Positions 1 to 11,418 of a stretch of 64,000 nucleotides of DNA are shown here, one piece after another. A program made the translations under genes and the position numbers. The notes under the pieces are model-generated. The model did no database searches and was not told where the DNA came from. It saw only the letters and a program-made list of their open reading frames with translations. This stretch comes from Alopecurus myosuroides (Eukaryota > Streptophyta > Magnoliopsida > Poales > Poaceae). How positions within the stretch are numbered: position 1 is the first letter of the stretch; each line of letters starts with the position of its first letter. Location: the NCBI GenBank assembly GCA_028641055.1, contig CM054062.1:184821958-184885957 (forward strand), read 5' to 3'.

Positions 1-3000
1 GCCTATTACTAGTCAACTTGTTAATCATGGGGTGTGAGATAGTGAATCCTTAAGTTTAAGTTGTCCTGAGTACTTGTTAGCCAGTACTTTCACTAAGTAG
101 TCCATAACCGCGGAAAACACGGCTTCTCGAGAAGATTATCCCTGCAGGGTTGCACCAATTTTGCCGTACACGTATGAATAACCCGCCAGATGGGATGCCT
201 CCCACCAAGCGGGGCACTCAACACAACTCAACTCTTCTCCGCATCAAGCCCAAAGCACCTTGGGCGCACGGCTAATCGAGCCCAGAAGAAAATGGACGCT
301 CATAGCACTCTAAGAACGTGTCCCCCTATATGCCGACTACAAAAGTTCCACCCTGCGCTGGGCTCGCAAAAACATGCATGCGGCAAATAGAAAGCACGAA
401 CTAAATGAGATGATTTGGACGAGATGCGAATCGAATCAAATTGAGGGGGGCGCCCATACTCGCTTCCCACATGCGGGTAGTGCGCTCATCATGGATCAGT
501 AGACAAGACCCTTTTCCTATTAGGGTCGACACTAGCAGGCCTCAAAACCACACAGGGCCTCCTGCCGGTGCCTTATCATCAAATTATTATTAAATAACAA
601 CATTAGCATGATTGATTGATTGATTAAACATCGAGCCCCCAGAACATAATGAAATAGTAACTGAAAGTAACGGGTAACAGACTCGAGCAAAACAACCTAA
701 GCATACTAGAAAGAAACTGGCTCAATCAATAGGGTTGTAGGAGAGGTGGTGAGGCAATATCAGGGTCAAAGGATTCATGTGATAGGTTCGTAACAGAAAC
801 AACTACCACTAAGGCTAGCAAGAATAGACAACGGAAAGTATCAGTAACCAGGGTTGAAGGGAACACAATGGTTCATGTGAGTGATAACTTGCCTGCGAAC
901 TCAGCAGCCGGGTACTGAGCTAGATCCTCAGAAGGGGTGCTGTAAAGGTCGTCTGTCTCAACGTCGTCGTCTATTCGAGAAGAAGCAAACAAACAAAACA
1001 GGAAGGTAAACAATCATTTTCATGGCATTGTGCACAATCAAGATGATGCATGACAAATTAATGGTTGCATCAAAATAAACTAGCTAACAGATAACACAAT
1101 TTAAATGGACCCATATGCAATTGGATTGCATATGGAAAAGATCCATTGAATTAAGTGGAAACAAATGATTTACAATTAATTATTATGTGAAAGTTGTTAG
1201 CATGATGCATGCATGATGGTAATAACAAAATAACAACAAATAACAATAATAGATGCAAAGGAAAAGGGAATAAAACAAGTTTGGAAATTATTTATTAAGT
1301 TTGGAAAATTTTGGTTACTTAAACATGTCACACAAACAATTATTGTTTTCATCAATTTAAAGTGTGCAAAACAATTAACAAAATTTATATTTGAAAAGAA
1401 CATCAAATCTTAGTTGTATTACATGTTTCAAATATTGAAATTTGAATTAGGATGAATTTATTATGGATTAAACAATATTACATAAGTTTTAATTGAATTT
1501 AAAACAAGTTTGAATATTATTTGAATTTTATTTGTTCAAAACATAAATTCAAGTTCACATTTGAAAAGTTCACACTTTGATGGTTTGAAAACATATTTTG
1601 CATGTTCAAAAATATTTTATTTTGAGCAAGGTATGATTTTATCAAATTTTAATTGAATTAAACAAGTATTAAATTATTTAGGCAATTTAAATTATTCAAA
1701 CAATGAAACAAATTTTATATTTGAATAGGATATTCAAAATGGTATGAAAAACATATTTTACTTGCCTTATTTGGAATTAGTATGAATTATTTATGAATTA
1801 TTGCAAATTACTTTTGAATTATTCAAATTTGAATTTTAAATGCATTTTGAAAATTCAAAACAGGAAACAAAAGTTACCAAAAGGTAGACAATTGAATTTA
1901 GACTAACACACATATTTTATTTTCAGTTATTGGAGTGATAAAACTAATTTTATTGACAAAACAATTCCAGGGACTAATCTGTTATTATTTGGACCTAGTT
2001 TGGAAAACAGAAAGCTTTATAAATGTTTTATACCCACTGGAAACGTACCCACACGCTGCCAGGGGGCCCCGTGGGCTCACTGTGCCCGCGTGGCACAAAC
2101 GCGACTGACGACTGGGCCCTGCTTGTCAGCGAGAAGGAAATAAAAAGGGGGTTTTTATGCGGCCGCGGGGATTCGATCCCTCGCCCGCGCGCTCGCACAC
2201 ATACGCGCTGAACCATTGCGCTGTTGCGCGTTCGTTATCAGTAACAGGTGCGCAGAAAGGTTAAGGTTCAGCCCCCGGTGTTAACTGACGAAACTGACGA
2301 GTGAAACCTTGCTCGACTGAAACAGAGGATGATCGCCGGCGGGGAAAACACGGTGGGCGTGCCCGCTGTGTTGGATGTGTGCGGTTGTGCTCGTGCCAGA
2401 AGAGCGAGAACAGAGAGGAGGGAAAAGTGGGAGCTTGCTCACCGAGTGGTTGCTGCGGTGGAGCTCGACGACTGAGGTGGACGACGGCGTTGCAGATGGC
2501 GGAGACGAGGTGGTCGATGACGGCGACGAATCCGTGCTCCTCCGTGCTCCCGCAGGTGTCCAAGAGGGAGAGTAGAGGGTGGCGAGCTGGTTCCAGTAGT
2601 CAAGTGGCTAGGTGGGGGTAGAGGGTGGCGGCGCCATGGCGAGGTTCAGGGAGTTGTCGCCGGCGAGGAGAAACAGAGAGGGGAAGTGGCGACAGGGAGC
2701 AGGAATGGCGGCGGATCGATGGGACAGGGAAACCCTAGGCTCTAGGGCGTCTGCCAGGGGGCTAGGGGGGATAAATAGAGGTGCGGGGGGCGCTGGTGGC
2801 CGTCCGGCGCCGCCGTACGCCGACGTGGCGTACGCGGATGCGCGCCGTACGCCAGACAGAAGAAGTGCACGAATTGCAAAGCGGTAAGTTGCGCTGTAGG
2901 CGGGCTGGGCTTGCGCGCGCTAGGCTTAGGTTGGGTTGGGCTAGCTATCTGCCGCGCGCGCTGCGTTTTCTTTTCTTTTTCTATTTTTCTGTTTTTTTTT

Positions 3001-3750
3001 TTTTGCTGAAAACAGAATTGGAAGAGATTGATAGGGTTTTGGACTTTAAAAAATTTGAGAAAATTCATGGGATCATGTTAGCTCAAAAGCTAACAGTTAG
3101 CAAATAGGCTTTTTGAAAAATTCAATTTTTACATTGCTGTTTTTAAAATAGGCCAATTTATAAGATTTTGAATATTCAAATTGATTAAAGAAATCAACCT
3201 TTTAATAAGGTGACCCAAAGGGATTAATTGGAAACAAGGATTTAGAGAAAGTTTTGGTTATTATTTTTATAGTTTCAAATTGGCTCTGTTTTGAAATATT
3301 TGATTTGAATTGGAATATTTTGTTAATTAATAGAAACAACCATTTAATAGGGTGAACCCTATTATTAGTTGGACTAGAAACATTGGAATGGTTTGATATT
3401 TGATAATTTCCAAATGAGGTGTTGATGATGATTTGCTTTGAATTTGTAAACCAATTTGGAAAAACTTAGTGGAATTTATAACACCATTTTATTAATTGAT
3501 CCATATTGAACATTATGACAACAAATAGATGGTTTTTATTTGTGATTTTATTCCAAAAGTTGTAACAGATCAAGTATGAAAATAACCATTTGAAATTGTT
3601 TGAGTTTGATTATGAAAACAAGATAAAACAGATGCAAAACAAATAGTAACAATTGCAAACAAATAATTAAACATGATGACATGATGCAATGCTTGAATCA
3701 AAACAATAAACAAAACATTCTAAGGGATATTTCATACTTGGGATGTTACA
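1..3750 (-). repeat. 3' LTR of Tekay-A (partial)
   Basis: Bases 1-3750 match 10453-14201 almost base for base. The inner end is TGTAACATCCC on the minus strand (TG...CA rule), directly after the polypurine tract. Element-sense order is: AT-rich U3-like part (3100-3750), GC-rich block with a TATA-like site near 2771-2780 (2000-2960), AT-rich stretch full of TTGAATTT-like words (1000-1990), then a more conserved 1-1000 part. It includes a copy of the small acidic exon at 893-970 and a perfect 10-bp-arm hairpin at 1112-1134. Confidence 0.95.
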
Positions 3751-3765
3751 AAACGCCCCCCCCTT
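3751..3765 (-). other. Polypurine tract of Tekay-A
   Basis: Minus-strand reading is AAGGGGGGGG followed by CGTTT, directly adjoining the TG start of the 3' LTR. This is the expected plus-strand primer for reverse transcription. The matching tract of Tekay-B is at 38368-38380. Confidence 0.8.
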
Positions 3766-3789
3766 AAAGGAATCGCGCCCCGAGATTCC

Positions 3790-6700
3790 TTATTGAGATG
3801 TGAAAAGGTCCGGATACTTCTTGCGAAGATCCTCTTCGGTCTCCCACGTTGCCTCTTTATCGGAATGATGCGACCATTGCACTTTCAAGAACTTGGTGCT
3901 CTTGTTGCGAGTTTTACGCTCGGTCTCATCGAGAATACGAATAGGGTGCTCCTCATACGATAGATCATCTTGCAGTTTAATGGAATCATGATCAACTGCA
4001 CGATCTGGATCTTTGAAACACTTCTTGAGTTGTGACACGTGGAACACATCGTGCACTTTAGATAGTTTTTCTGGAAGTTCAAGACGATAGGCATTTTCTG
4101 CCCGCCTTGAAAGAATGTTGAAAGGACCAATGTATCTTGGTGCAAGCTTTCCTTTCACACCAAAACGATGAGTGCCTCTGAGGGGAGTTACACGGAGATA
4201 TGCTTTGTCACCAGGTGCATAGACCATGTCTCGGTGCTTGCTATCATAATAGCTCTTCTGACGAGACTGAGCAATCCTAAGATTGTCACGAATGATACGA
4301 ACTTTCTCCTCGGCTTCCTTAACAATGTCAGGGCCTAAGAGTGAACGTTCACCAGCTCCAGACCAATTGATTGGACTCCTGCATCTGCGACCATACAATG
4401 CCTCAAATGGTGCCATGCCTAGGCTTGTCTGGTAGCTGTTGTTGTAGGAGAATTCAGCATATGGAAGGCAATCCTCCCATTTCATGCCAAAGGAGAGACC
4501 ACATGCTCTGAGCATATCCTCGAGAATCTGATTGACTCTTTCGACTTGCCCCTGAGACTGAGGGTGATAAGCTGTGCTGAACAGAAGTTTGGTGCCCAAA
4601 GCTTCTTGAAAGCTTTTCCAGAAATGAGAAGTGAAGATACTTCCACGGTCTGAGCTTATTTCCAATGGAACACCATGAAGGGGAACAACCTTTGCTGTGT
4701 AGAGCTCTGCTAACTGGCTAGCTGAGATAGTTTCCTTGACAGCAAAGAAGTGAGCAACCTTAGTGAGACGATCAATAACAACGAAGATTGCATCGTTGCC
4801 CTTCTTGGACTTTGGAAACCCAGTAACGAAGTCCATTTCAATCATGTCCCACTTCCACTCAGGAATTTTCAGAGGTTGGAGTAGACCGGCTGCTTTCTGA
4901 TGGACTGCTTTAACACGTTGACAAACGTCGCATTCAGAAACGTATTGTGCAATTTCACGTTTCATGCCAGGCCACCAATACAGAGTCTTGAGATCCTGGT
5001 ACATCTTTGTACTTCCAGGGTGGATGGAGAGAGGAGTTTCATGAGCCTCCTTGAGAATGATATCCTTGAGACTTTGAATCTGAGGAACTGCAATGCGTCC
5101 TTCGAAGTACAAAGTTCCCTTGTCATCAATTGAGAAAGACTTGAATTTATCATTGCCTTCCTTGATGTGCTCTACAATCTTCTTGATTTCAGTATCACGA
5201 AGTTGTTCAGAACGAATCTTTTCCTCGAGAGTTGGACTGGCTGTCAAGCTAGCAAGGTATCCTTCAGGGACAAGACCAAGGTTCAGCTTCTGGAATTCTT
5301 CATGAAGTGGAGGTTGGCTTTCCATGATCATGAGATTATTGCAATAGGATTTGCGACTGAGAGCATCGGCCATAACATTAGCCTTTCCTGGAGTGTAAGA
5401 AATGGTGAGATCAAAGTCTTTAATCTTCTCAATCCATCTCCTTTGCCTGAGGTTCAGATCTGGCTGAGTGAAGATGTATTTCAGACTCTTATGATCGGAA
5501 AAGATTTCAGTTTTGTTACCCAACAAGTATTGTCTCCATTTCTTGAGGGCAAACACAACTGCTGCAAGTTCAAGATCATGAGTGGGATAGTTTTGCTCAT
5601 GTGGGTTCAACTGACGTGAAGCATAAGCCACAACTTGACGTTCTTGCATAGGAACTGCTCCTAGGCCTTGGAGAGATGCATCACAGAATATCTGGAAAGG
5701 TTTGGTAGTATCTGGGCCAACCAGAACTGGGGTGGAAGTGAGTTTAGTCTTCAGGAGGTTGAAACTCTCATCACATTGTGGAGTCCAAACGAACTTCTTG
5801 TCCTTCTTTGTGAGATCAGTGAGAGGTTTAGCAATCTTGGAAAAGTTTTGGACGAAACGACGGCAATAGCTAGCCAAGCCAAGAAAACTTCTGACTTGCT
5901 TCACCGTCTTAGGGGGTTTCCAATCAATAATTGCCTTAACCTTTTCAGGATCAATGGCTATGCCTTTGGCAGAGATGATATGACCAAGATATGCATCTTC
6001 TGGAATCCAGAACTCACATTTGGAGAACTTGGCATATAGACGATGCTCGCGAAGTTTCATGAGAGTGAGACGAAGGTGTTCTCCATGCTCTTCCTCGGAT
6101 TTTGAGTAGACTAGAATGTCATCAAGATATACCACAACGAACTTGTCGAGGTATTCATGGAAGACTGAATTCATGAGTCTTGAGAATGTTGCCGGTGCAT
6201 TGGTGAGACCAAAGGACATGACGGTGTATTCATATAGACCGTAACGAGTGGTGAAAGCTGTCTTAGGAATATCTTCCTTTCTGATCTTTATCTGATGGTA
6301 CCCCATCCTCAAGTCCAACTTTGAGAATATTGAGGCTCCAGCAAGTTGATCAAAAAGATCATCGATACGAGGAATTGGATACTTGTTCTTGATGGTTTTC
6401 TCGTTGAGAGGACGATAGTCAACCACGAGTCTTTTTGTTTGATCCTTCTTGGCAACAAACAGAGTTGGGCAACCCCAAGCGGAGGAACTAGGCTGAATGT
6501 AACCTTTCTCCATGTACATATCGATTTGCTCCTTCAACAATTTCAGTTCAGGAGGAGCTATCTTGTATGGATGCTTAGAGATTGGAGCAGTACCTGGCTC
6601 AAGCTCGATCACGAACTCAACTGCTCTGTCCGGAGGCATCCCTGGCAATTCTTCTGGAAAGACGTCAGGGAATTCACAAACCACCAGAACATTTTCAATT

Positions 6701-7371
6701 GCAGGAAGGGGTTTGGCATCGAGGTTGAACAGCTGAATAGAACTTGATCCATATGGAGAATAGACTATCTGGCCTGAAGTGTGAGAGAGAGTTATTGACT
6801 TTTGAGCACAGTCAATTTTATCTTTGTGGGTCTTCAACCAATCCATACCCAGAATGACATCAATGTCAGAATTTCCCAGCAACATGAGTGAAGCAAGGAA
6901 TATGCGACCTCCAATTAGGATCTCATTGTCCATGCTTATCTTGGAAGTCAACATTTGCGGTCCCGGAGAGTGAACAGTCATTTGATTGCTTAGCGGAACC
7001 AGAACTAGGTTGTAAGCTTTTGCAAAAATCTTTGACACAAAAGAATGCGATGCTCCAGTATCAAACAACACTTTAGCTGGAATAGAGTTTACGGGTAATA
7101 TACCGAGAACGACGTCAGTAGCTTCCTCAGCTTTGTCGGCCTTGATATGGTTCACCCTCGCGGTCCTCCCGACAGGCCTGTTGTTGGGGTTGAAGGCTTT
7201 AGCCGGGGGAGCACGAACCATTGCCTGGTTGGTGTTGGGGCGAGGAGGTGGAGGTAGCTGCTTCTGAGTGCACTTATCAGCGTAGTGCCCAGTCTCCTTG
7301 CACTTGTAGCAAGTGACGACACGAGGAGGACCTGGCCTTGGCTGCCCCATTGGAAACCTCTGACCCTGCAT
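3790..7371 (-). CDS. pol: Tekay-A Pol polyprotein with chromodomain (uninterrupted)
   Basis: Open for 1193 codons. Domains in order: CCHC zinc knuckle (C-x2-C-x4-H-x4-C, residues 21-34; strictly the end of Gag), aspartic protease with DTGAS at 104-108, reverse transcriptase with [10 protein letters not shown] near 352-361 and the YLDD catalytic box at 415-418, RNase H with acidic residues at about D563, E601, D626 and D669, integrase HHCC zinc finger (H776, H784, C814, C817), integrase DDE triad (about D847, D908, E944), a GPF-type C-terminal module, and a chromodomain near 1140-1190 ending in LRKKYPDLF. It would drive cDNA synthesis and integration, with the chromodomain steering integration to chromatin marks. 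No stop or frameshift is seen inside it. It is out of frame with the Gag start because of a one-base deletion near 7385. The start shown is only the first Met of the open frame, not a true initiation site. Confidence 0.95.
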   Translation of the reverse strand: MQGQRFPMGQPRPGPPRVVTCYKCKETGHYADKCTQKQLPPPPRPNTNQAMVRAPPAKAFNPNNRPVGRTARVNHIKADKAEEATDVVLGILPVNSIPAKVLFDTGASHSFVSKIFAKAYNLVLVPLSNQMTVHSPGPQMLTSKISMDNEILIGGRIFLASLMLLGNSDIDVILGMDWLKTHKDKIDCAQKSITLSHTSGQIVYSPYGSSSIQLFNLDAKPLPAIENVLVVCEFPDVFPEELPGMPPDRAVEFVIELEPGTAPISKHPYKIAPPELKLLKEQIDMYMEKGYIQPSSSAWGCPTLFVAKKDQTKRLVVDYRPLNEKTIKNKYPIPRIDDLFDQLAGASIFSKLDLRMGYHQIKIRKEDIPKTAFTTRYGLYEYTVMSFGLTNAPATFSRLMNSVFHEYLDKFVVVYLDDILVYSKSEEEHGEHLRLTLMKLREHRLYAKFSKCEFWIPEDAYLGHIISAKGIAIDPEKVKAIIDWKPPKTVKQVRSFLGLASYCRRFVQNFSKIAKPLTDLTKKDKKFVWTPQCDESFNLLKTKLTSTPVLVGPDTTKPFQIFCDASLQGLGAVPMQERQVVAYASRQLNPHEQNYPTHDLELAAVVFALKKWRQYLLGNKTEIFSDHKSLKYIFTQPDLNLRQRRWIEKIKDFDLTISYTPGKANVMADALSRKSYCNNLMIMESQPPLHEEFQKLNLGLVPEGYLASLTASPTLEEKIRSEQLRDTEIKKIVEHIKEGNDKFKSFSIDDKGTLYFEGRIAVPQIQSLKDIILKEAHETPLSIHPGSTKMYQDLKTLYWWPGMKREIAQYVSECDVCQRVKAVHQKAAGLLQPLKIPEWKWDMIEMDFVTGFPKSKKGNDAIFVVIDRLTKVAHFFAVKETISASQLAELYTAKVVPLHGVPLEISSDRGSIFTSHFWKSFQEALGTKLLFSTAYHPQSQGQVERVNQILEDMLRACGLSFGMKWEDCLPYAEFSYNNSYQTSLGMAPFEALYGRRCRSPINWSGAGERSLLGPDIVKEAEEKVRIIRDNLRIAQSRQKSYYDSKHRDMVYAPGDKAYLRVTPLRGTHRFGVKGKLAPRYIGPFNILSRRAENAYRLELPEKLSKVHDVFHVSQLKKCFKDPDRAVDHDSIKLQDDLSYEEHPIRILDETERKTRNKSTKFLKVQWSHHSDKEATWETEEDLRKKYPDLFTSQ

Positions 7372-8177
7372 CTGAGATGGGTTGGTGGGCGGGGACCAAA
7401 GCCTGGAGAAGCTTGGGCATTTGGAGCCCGAGTGACAGCACCATTTGGCACCCAGATGCGGCGCTTCTGCGGAGGGGTGGTCATGTTGGAGGAGGAACCA
7501 CCCTCACGCGAGTGCTTGCGGGACTCTTCGAACGCCTTGCGCCCATTCTCCTCATTGAGCGCGGTGTTCACGAGCTCCACGAAGTCCTTGCACTTGATGT
7601 TGGTGAGAGCGTACTTCAGTTCCGGGTAAAAACCTCGGCGGAACCTTGCCATCTTCTTGGCTTCAGTGGATACCTCGTCACCAGCGTATCGAGCAAGACG
7701 ATTGAACTCGTTCTGGTAGCCGAGGACGTCCAACTTACCCTGTTTGAGAGAGCAGAATTCCTCACGCATCCTTTCCATGAGACCATCTGGGATGTGGTGC
7801 TTCAGGAAGGCATCCTTGAAACATCCCCAGGTGATAGGATAGCCAGCTCTCATGGTCTGGTAGTTCTCCCACCAAGTAGCTGCCTGACCCTTCAGTAGGT
7901 AGGTGGCATACTTGACCTTATCTTCCTCAGCAACATGAGCTATCTCCAGAGCCCTGTTCATCTCCCTGATCCAGTCATCAGCATCCAGAGGCTCACGTGT
8001 TGCCACGAAAGCTCTCGGCCCCATGCTCAGAAACTCCTTGATGCTGACTCGCGGAGCATTCTGGTTGGTGTGCTGGTTAGCCTGGATCTGGGCCATCTGA
8101 GCCACGACCTGAGTCATCTGAGTCAACAGCTCCGTGAGCGGAGGTGGTTCAGGCGGGTTGCTCCTTGTTGGCGGCAT
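7152..8177 (-). CDS. gag: Tekay-A Gag (frameshifted at its C-terminal part)
   Basis: Starts [13 protein letters not shown] and contains a retrotransposon Gag capsid region with [13 protein letters not shown] near residue 68 and ATWWENY near 100, then a basic linker. Compared with Tekay-B at 41990-42000, one G is missing in a run near 7385 (about codon 262). From there the frame leaves the Gag-Pol frame and the last ~80 codons are spurious, while the zinc knuckle continues in the overlapping frame (see 3790-7371). Gag would form the virus-like particle. The start is supported because the same ATG opens the fused Gag-Pol frame of Tekay-B at 42789. Confidence 0.88.
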   Translation of the reverse strand: MPPTRSNPPEPPPLTELLTQMTQVVAQMAQIQANQHTNQNAPRVSIKEFLSMGPRAFVATREPLDADDWIREMNRALEIAHVAEEDKVKYATYLLKGQAATWWENYQTMRAGYPITWGCFKDAFLKHHIPDGLMERMREEFCSLKQGKLDVLGYQNEFNRLARYAGDEVSTEAKKMARFRRGFYPELKYALTNIKCKDFVELVNTALNEENGRKAFEESRKHSREGGSSSNMTTPPQKRRIWVPNGAVTRAPNAQASPGFGPRPPTHLRCRVRGFQWGSQGQVLLVSSLATSARRLGTTLISALRSSYLHLLAPTPTRQWFVLPRLKPSTPTTGLSGGPRG

Positions 8178-8387
8178 CCTGAATAGACATGCATTTTAGC
8201 ACAACAATAGAAAAGGATAGACTTGGTAACCGAAAGATAGATTATTCCGACGCATGAATAGATAACCAACAGGTACATCATCACATGTTCAAATACATCA
8301 GAATATCCAACAGACCAATACATGGTTCGAAAGACAAAGGATAACTAAACATAGCTAGGAATGGATACATCGGTACTCCCATGCTCA

Positions 8388-9203
8388 TCACGCAGGACGG
8401 CGGTGAGTAGTACGACGAGAGATACGGTGCGGAGGAATCCCCCGGAAGTAGGTATGACGACGATCCACGTAGAGCGGGACTGCTCTGAGAGCAACTCTCG
8501 GTGTGGTGAAGTAGAAAGCGTCGTCTCCCTGTGCTCCAAAACGGGGAATCCCAGTGTAGCCCGGACCAAGGTCGAGAAGTGGACCTCTGATCGGCTCGTA
8601 ACCTCCAGCATCTGGCAGCGGAAACCCAGCTGGCTGAGTGAAACGTGCAAAGCGCTCGTCTCCAACAAAGTCTGTGGTGTACGTAGCCAGACGAGTCAAC
8701 GCCAGATAGAACTGCTCCCTGACTGAGGCTAACTCCTGAGACAGTGCGGAAGCAACTGCGTCACTGTGCCTCACGAACTGAGCAGTGGTGTGCAGCCTGG
8801 AGCTATCAGACTCGTAGGTATCCAGGTTGCTGTGGAGAGTGAAGTGAACTCCCGCTGCCGTGATGTAACCACGGGGGATGTGACGATAGATGGAATCATC
8901 AAACCCCCAGTAGTCAGCACGGAGAACGGTGAGACTCACATACGCTGCCTGCTGCACGGCCATATCCACTGTGGAACCTACTGCCTCGTAGCGGTGGACA
9001 ACGCTCCTGCCATCATCCGATAGAATGTAGACGATAGCCTGGTAGTAGGTCTGGTCAAACTCTCGCTGCCGCTCGTAGACCTGGTACTCTGGTGCCCAAT
9101 GGAACCCCAGATAGGTAACCATCTCTCTCAGCATCTCCGGATAACCGGCGGTGCTCTCACAGCGAGTCATCCGAACCACCTGCGGGAAGAACCTGAGATC
9201 CAT
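8388..9203 (-). CDS. Extra sense ORF between PBS and gag in Tekay-A (dsRNA-binding-like pattern, hypothesis)
   Basis: About 271 codons. The ATG (MDLRF) at 9203 was chosen because protein similarity to the Tekay-B equivalent (43000-43815) begins in that neighbourhood; the open frame runs upstream to 9266 without a conserved start. I do not recognise it as a standard gag or pol domain. The N-terminal ~75 residues read MVTYLGFHWAPEY, then a YYQAIVYIL strand, then AVQQAAYVSLTVL. This alpha-beta-beta-beta-alpha pattern, with an AA-x2-AL-type helix, resembles a double-stranded-RNA-binding fold, although the conserved basic residues of classic members are not obvious. The middle (LSQELASVREQFYLALTRL) looks helical. 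The C-terminus is rich in Arg and Pro and ends HRISRRTTHRRPA. It lies about 210 bp upstream of gag. The sequence TCTGCAG, a plausible splice acceptor, sits directly before the ATG. Confidence 0.7.
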   Translation of the reverse strand: MDLRFFPQVVRMTRCESTAGYPEMLREMVTYLGFHWAPEYQVYERQREFDQTYYQAIVYILSDDGRSVVHRYEAVGSTVDMAVQQAAYVSLTVLRADYWGFDDSIYRHIPRGYITAAGVHFTLHSNLDTYESDSSRLHTTAQFVRHSDAVASALSQELASVREQFYLALTRLATYTTDFVGDERFARFTQPAGFPLPDAGGYEPIRGPLLDLGPGYTGIPRFGAQGDDAFYFTTPRVALRAVPLYVDRRHTYFRGIPPHRISRRTTHRRPA

Positions 9204-9564
9204 CTGCAGATGATCGGGGAAGTTTTGATTAGACTCCGGTAGAAGAATTGAAGTGGGAAACAACAACGAGGTTCAACGGACGATAAGGATGTTGAAAAGA
9301 ACAAGATATCGAAGCAACATCGGGAAAACGAGACCAAAAGTCCTGAGGTACTACGGAGAACCCAAAACACGTGAAATCCTAACTTGAAAGTTTAGGTGAG
9401 AACAGAAAACAACGTTGCACTTCCTTACCAGAAAAGGGTGGGTGGGTGGGGAAAGAAGAAAAATGGCAGAATTCCTACTCTCACGTTTCATTTTTCCTAT
9501 ATAGCTACAAAATAGTTTCTAGACTCAACTGCGACCAGTAAAAAGGGATCCTACAGGCAGACAG

Positions 9565-9576
9565 GCTCTGATACCA
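9565..9576 (-). other. Primer binding site, Tekay-A
   Basis: Minus strand TGGTATCAGAGC, two bases downstream of the 5' LTR end. This is the usual complement of the 3' end of initiator tRNA-Met used by many plant LTR retrotransposons. Confidence 0.92.
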
Positions 9577-10053
9577 TTTGTCGCACCCGGACTTCTATAG
9601 GATACTCACCGTACGAACTGAACAGTATTCTGATGGGATTACGGGGCTTTCCGGCACCCGCGTCCTCTTACGAGTAGGCCAACACTTATGTGTGACAACC
9701 CATCGCTACTGTTCACCGTCGATGTAAACTATCCTGTAGAAATCTGGACACTACCATTGACGTACTTCATACCATACACACATGGTACGTCAACGGCTTT
9801 GAACAAAAAGGATAACACAACATGCCTCTACGACACAAAAGATTGAAATAAGTTGCAAAGGGCCTTCACTAAGGCAGAAATAGCAAATACAATCATCCAG
9901 AGGACACATGTCCCAACATAGCATTCATTACATCAGCGGAAGCATTCAAAGGGGTCTGAGTACAGACAAAATCCAAATAGGCTTAAGAAGCCGGAAACTG
10001 AAATAAAGACGGAGCCCATCCACGATGTCTCGGATCCTGCCCGGGTCCGCTAA

Positions 10054-11418
10054 CTACTCGTCAGCAGCCTCGTCAAACTCCACGTAGTAGCCGTCACCTG
10101 GATCCTCGTAATCGTAGTCTGCGGAAACCACAGCCCCAAAGGGGTCAGTACATAGACGTACTGGCAAGCAAGACTCACAGTTCACCAAAGTATAGCCCGT
10201 CAACACAAGCACATATGACTTGGGTTCAACGGAAAGAAAGGGGATATATAAGATGCTGCAACTGGCTGCGCTAACCAACTACAGAGATTCTATCACTTCC
10301 AACTATCAGAAAGGGGATAAGATCGAGTGTTGTAACCAACTGAAAGATAACATCAAACAAACCGATCCTGGATCTCGCCCCTTATCCGAAGAAGCAATCC
10401 GAGGATAACTCACACAGTTGGATTAATATGAATCAAGTTGTTGTGACAATAAGCCTATTACTAGTCAACTTGTTAATCATGGGGTGTGAGATAGTGAATC
10501 CTTAAGTTTAAGTTGTCCTGGGTACTTGTTAGCCAGTACTTTCACCAAGTAGTCCATAACCGCGGAAAACACGGCTTCTCGAGAAGATTATCCCTGCAGG
10601 GTTGCACCAATTTGGCCGTACACGTATGAATAACCCGCCAGATGGGATGCCTCCCACCAAGCGGGGCACTCAACACAACTCAACTCTTCTCCGCATCAAG
10701 CCCAAAACACCTTGGGCGCACGGCTAATCGAGCCCAGAAGAAAATGGACCCTCATAGCACTCTAAGAACGTGTCCCCCTATATGCCGACTACAAAAGTTC
10801 CACCCTGCGCTGGGCTCGCAAAAACATGCTTGCGGCAAATAGAAAGCACGAACTAAATGAGATGATTTGGACGAGATGCGAATCGAATCAAATTGAGGGG
10901 GGCGCCCATACTCGCTTCCCACATGCGGGTAGTGCGCTCATCATGGATCAGTAGACAAGACCCTTTTCCTATTAGGGTCGACACTAGCAGGCCTCAAAAC
11001 CACACAGGGCCTCCTGCCGGTGCCTTATCATCAAATTATTATTAAATAACAACATTAGCATGATTGATTGATTAAATATCGAGCCCCCAGAACATAATGA
11101 AATAGTAACTGAAAGTAACGGGTAACAGACTCGAGCAAAACAACCTAAGCATACTAGAAAGACACTGGCTCAATCAATAGGGTTGTAGGAGAGGTGGTGA
11201 GACAATATCAGGGTTAAAGGATTCATGTGATAGGTTCGTAACAGAAACAACTACCACTAAGGCTAGCAAGAATAGACAACGGAAAGTATCGGTAACCAGG
11301 GTTGAAGGGAACACAATGGTTCATGTGAGTGATAACTTGCCTGCGAACTCAGCAGCCGGGTACTGAGCTAGATCCTCAGAAGGGGTGCTGTAAAGGTCGT
11401 CTGTCTCAACGTCGTCGT
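10054..11418 (-). CDS. Putative two-exon acidic reading frame inside the Tekay-A 5' LTR
   Basis: Hypothesis from splice-site reading. Exon 'a' is 11341-11418 (78 nt, coding DDDVETDDLYSTPSEDLAQ and so on). It is preceded by a T-rich tract ending AATAG and followed by CAG|GCAAGT, a GC-type donor. Exon 'b' is 10054-10118, preceded by TTTCCGCAG, coding YEDPGDGYYVEFDEAADE then a stop. Both junctions are phase 1, so the exons join in frame into an acidic C-terminal peptide of about 46 residues. An upstream GC-rich first exon could end at 12892 (CACG|GTGAGC), but I find no convincing start codon in it. The same exons recur at 44667-46039 and in the 3' LTRs (893-970; 34206-34270 with 35501-35578). 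Exon sense is that of the element. It could equally be a processed leader rather than a protein. Confidence 0.4.

Noticed and set aside
190..390. 66-aa frame MGCLPPSGALNT..., repeated at 10642-10842
   Set aside because: It is conserved only because it lies in the two LTRs of the same element, on the antisense strand. The Tekay-B equivalent does not keep the frame.
2301..3107. Plus- and minus-strand frames in the GC-rich LTR block of Tekay-A (91-108 aa)
   Set aside because: No frame is shared with Tekay-B. I read the block as promoter or leader sequence, not as coding.
3790..7371. Tekay elements as centromeric CRM-type chromoviruses
   Set aside because: Very long LTRs and a standard chromodomain at the integrase C-terminus fit Tekay/Del. 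CRM elements have short LTRs and a different C-terminal motif.
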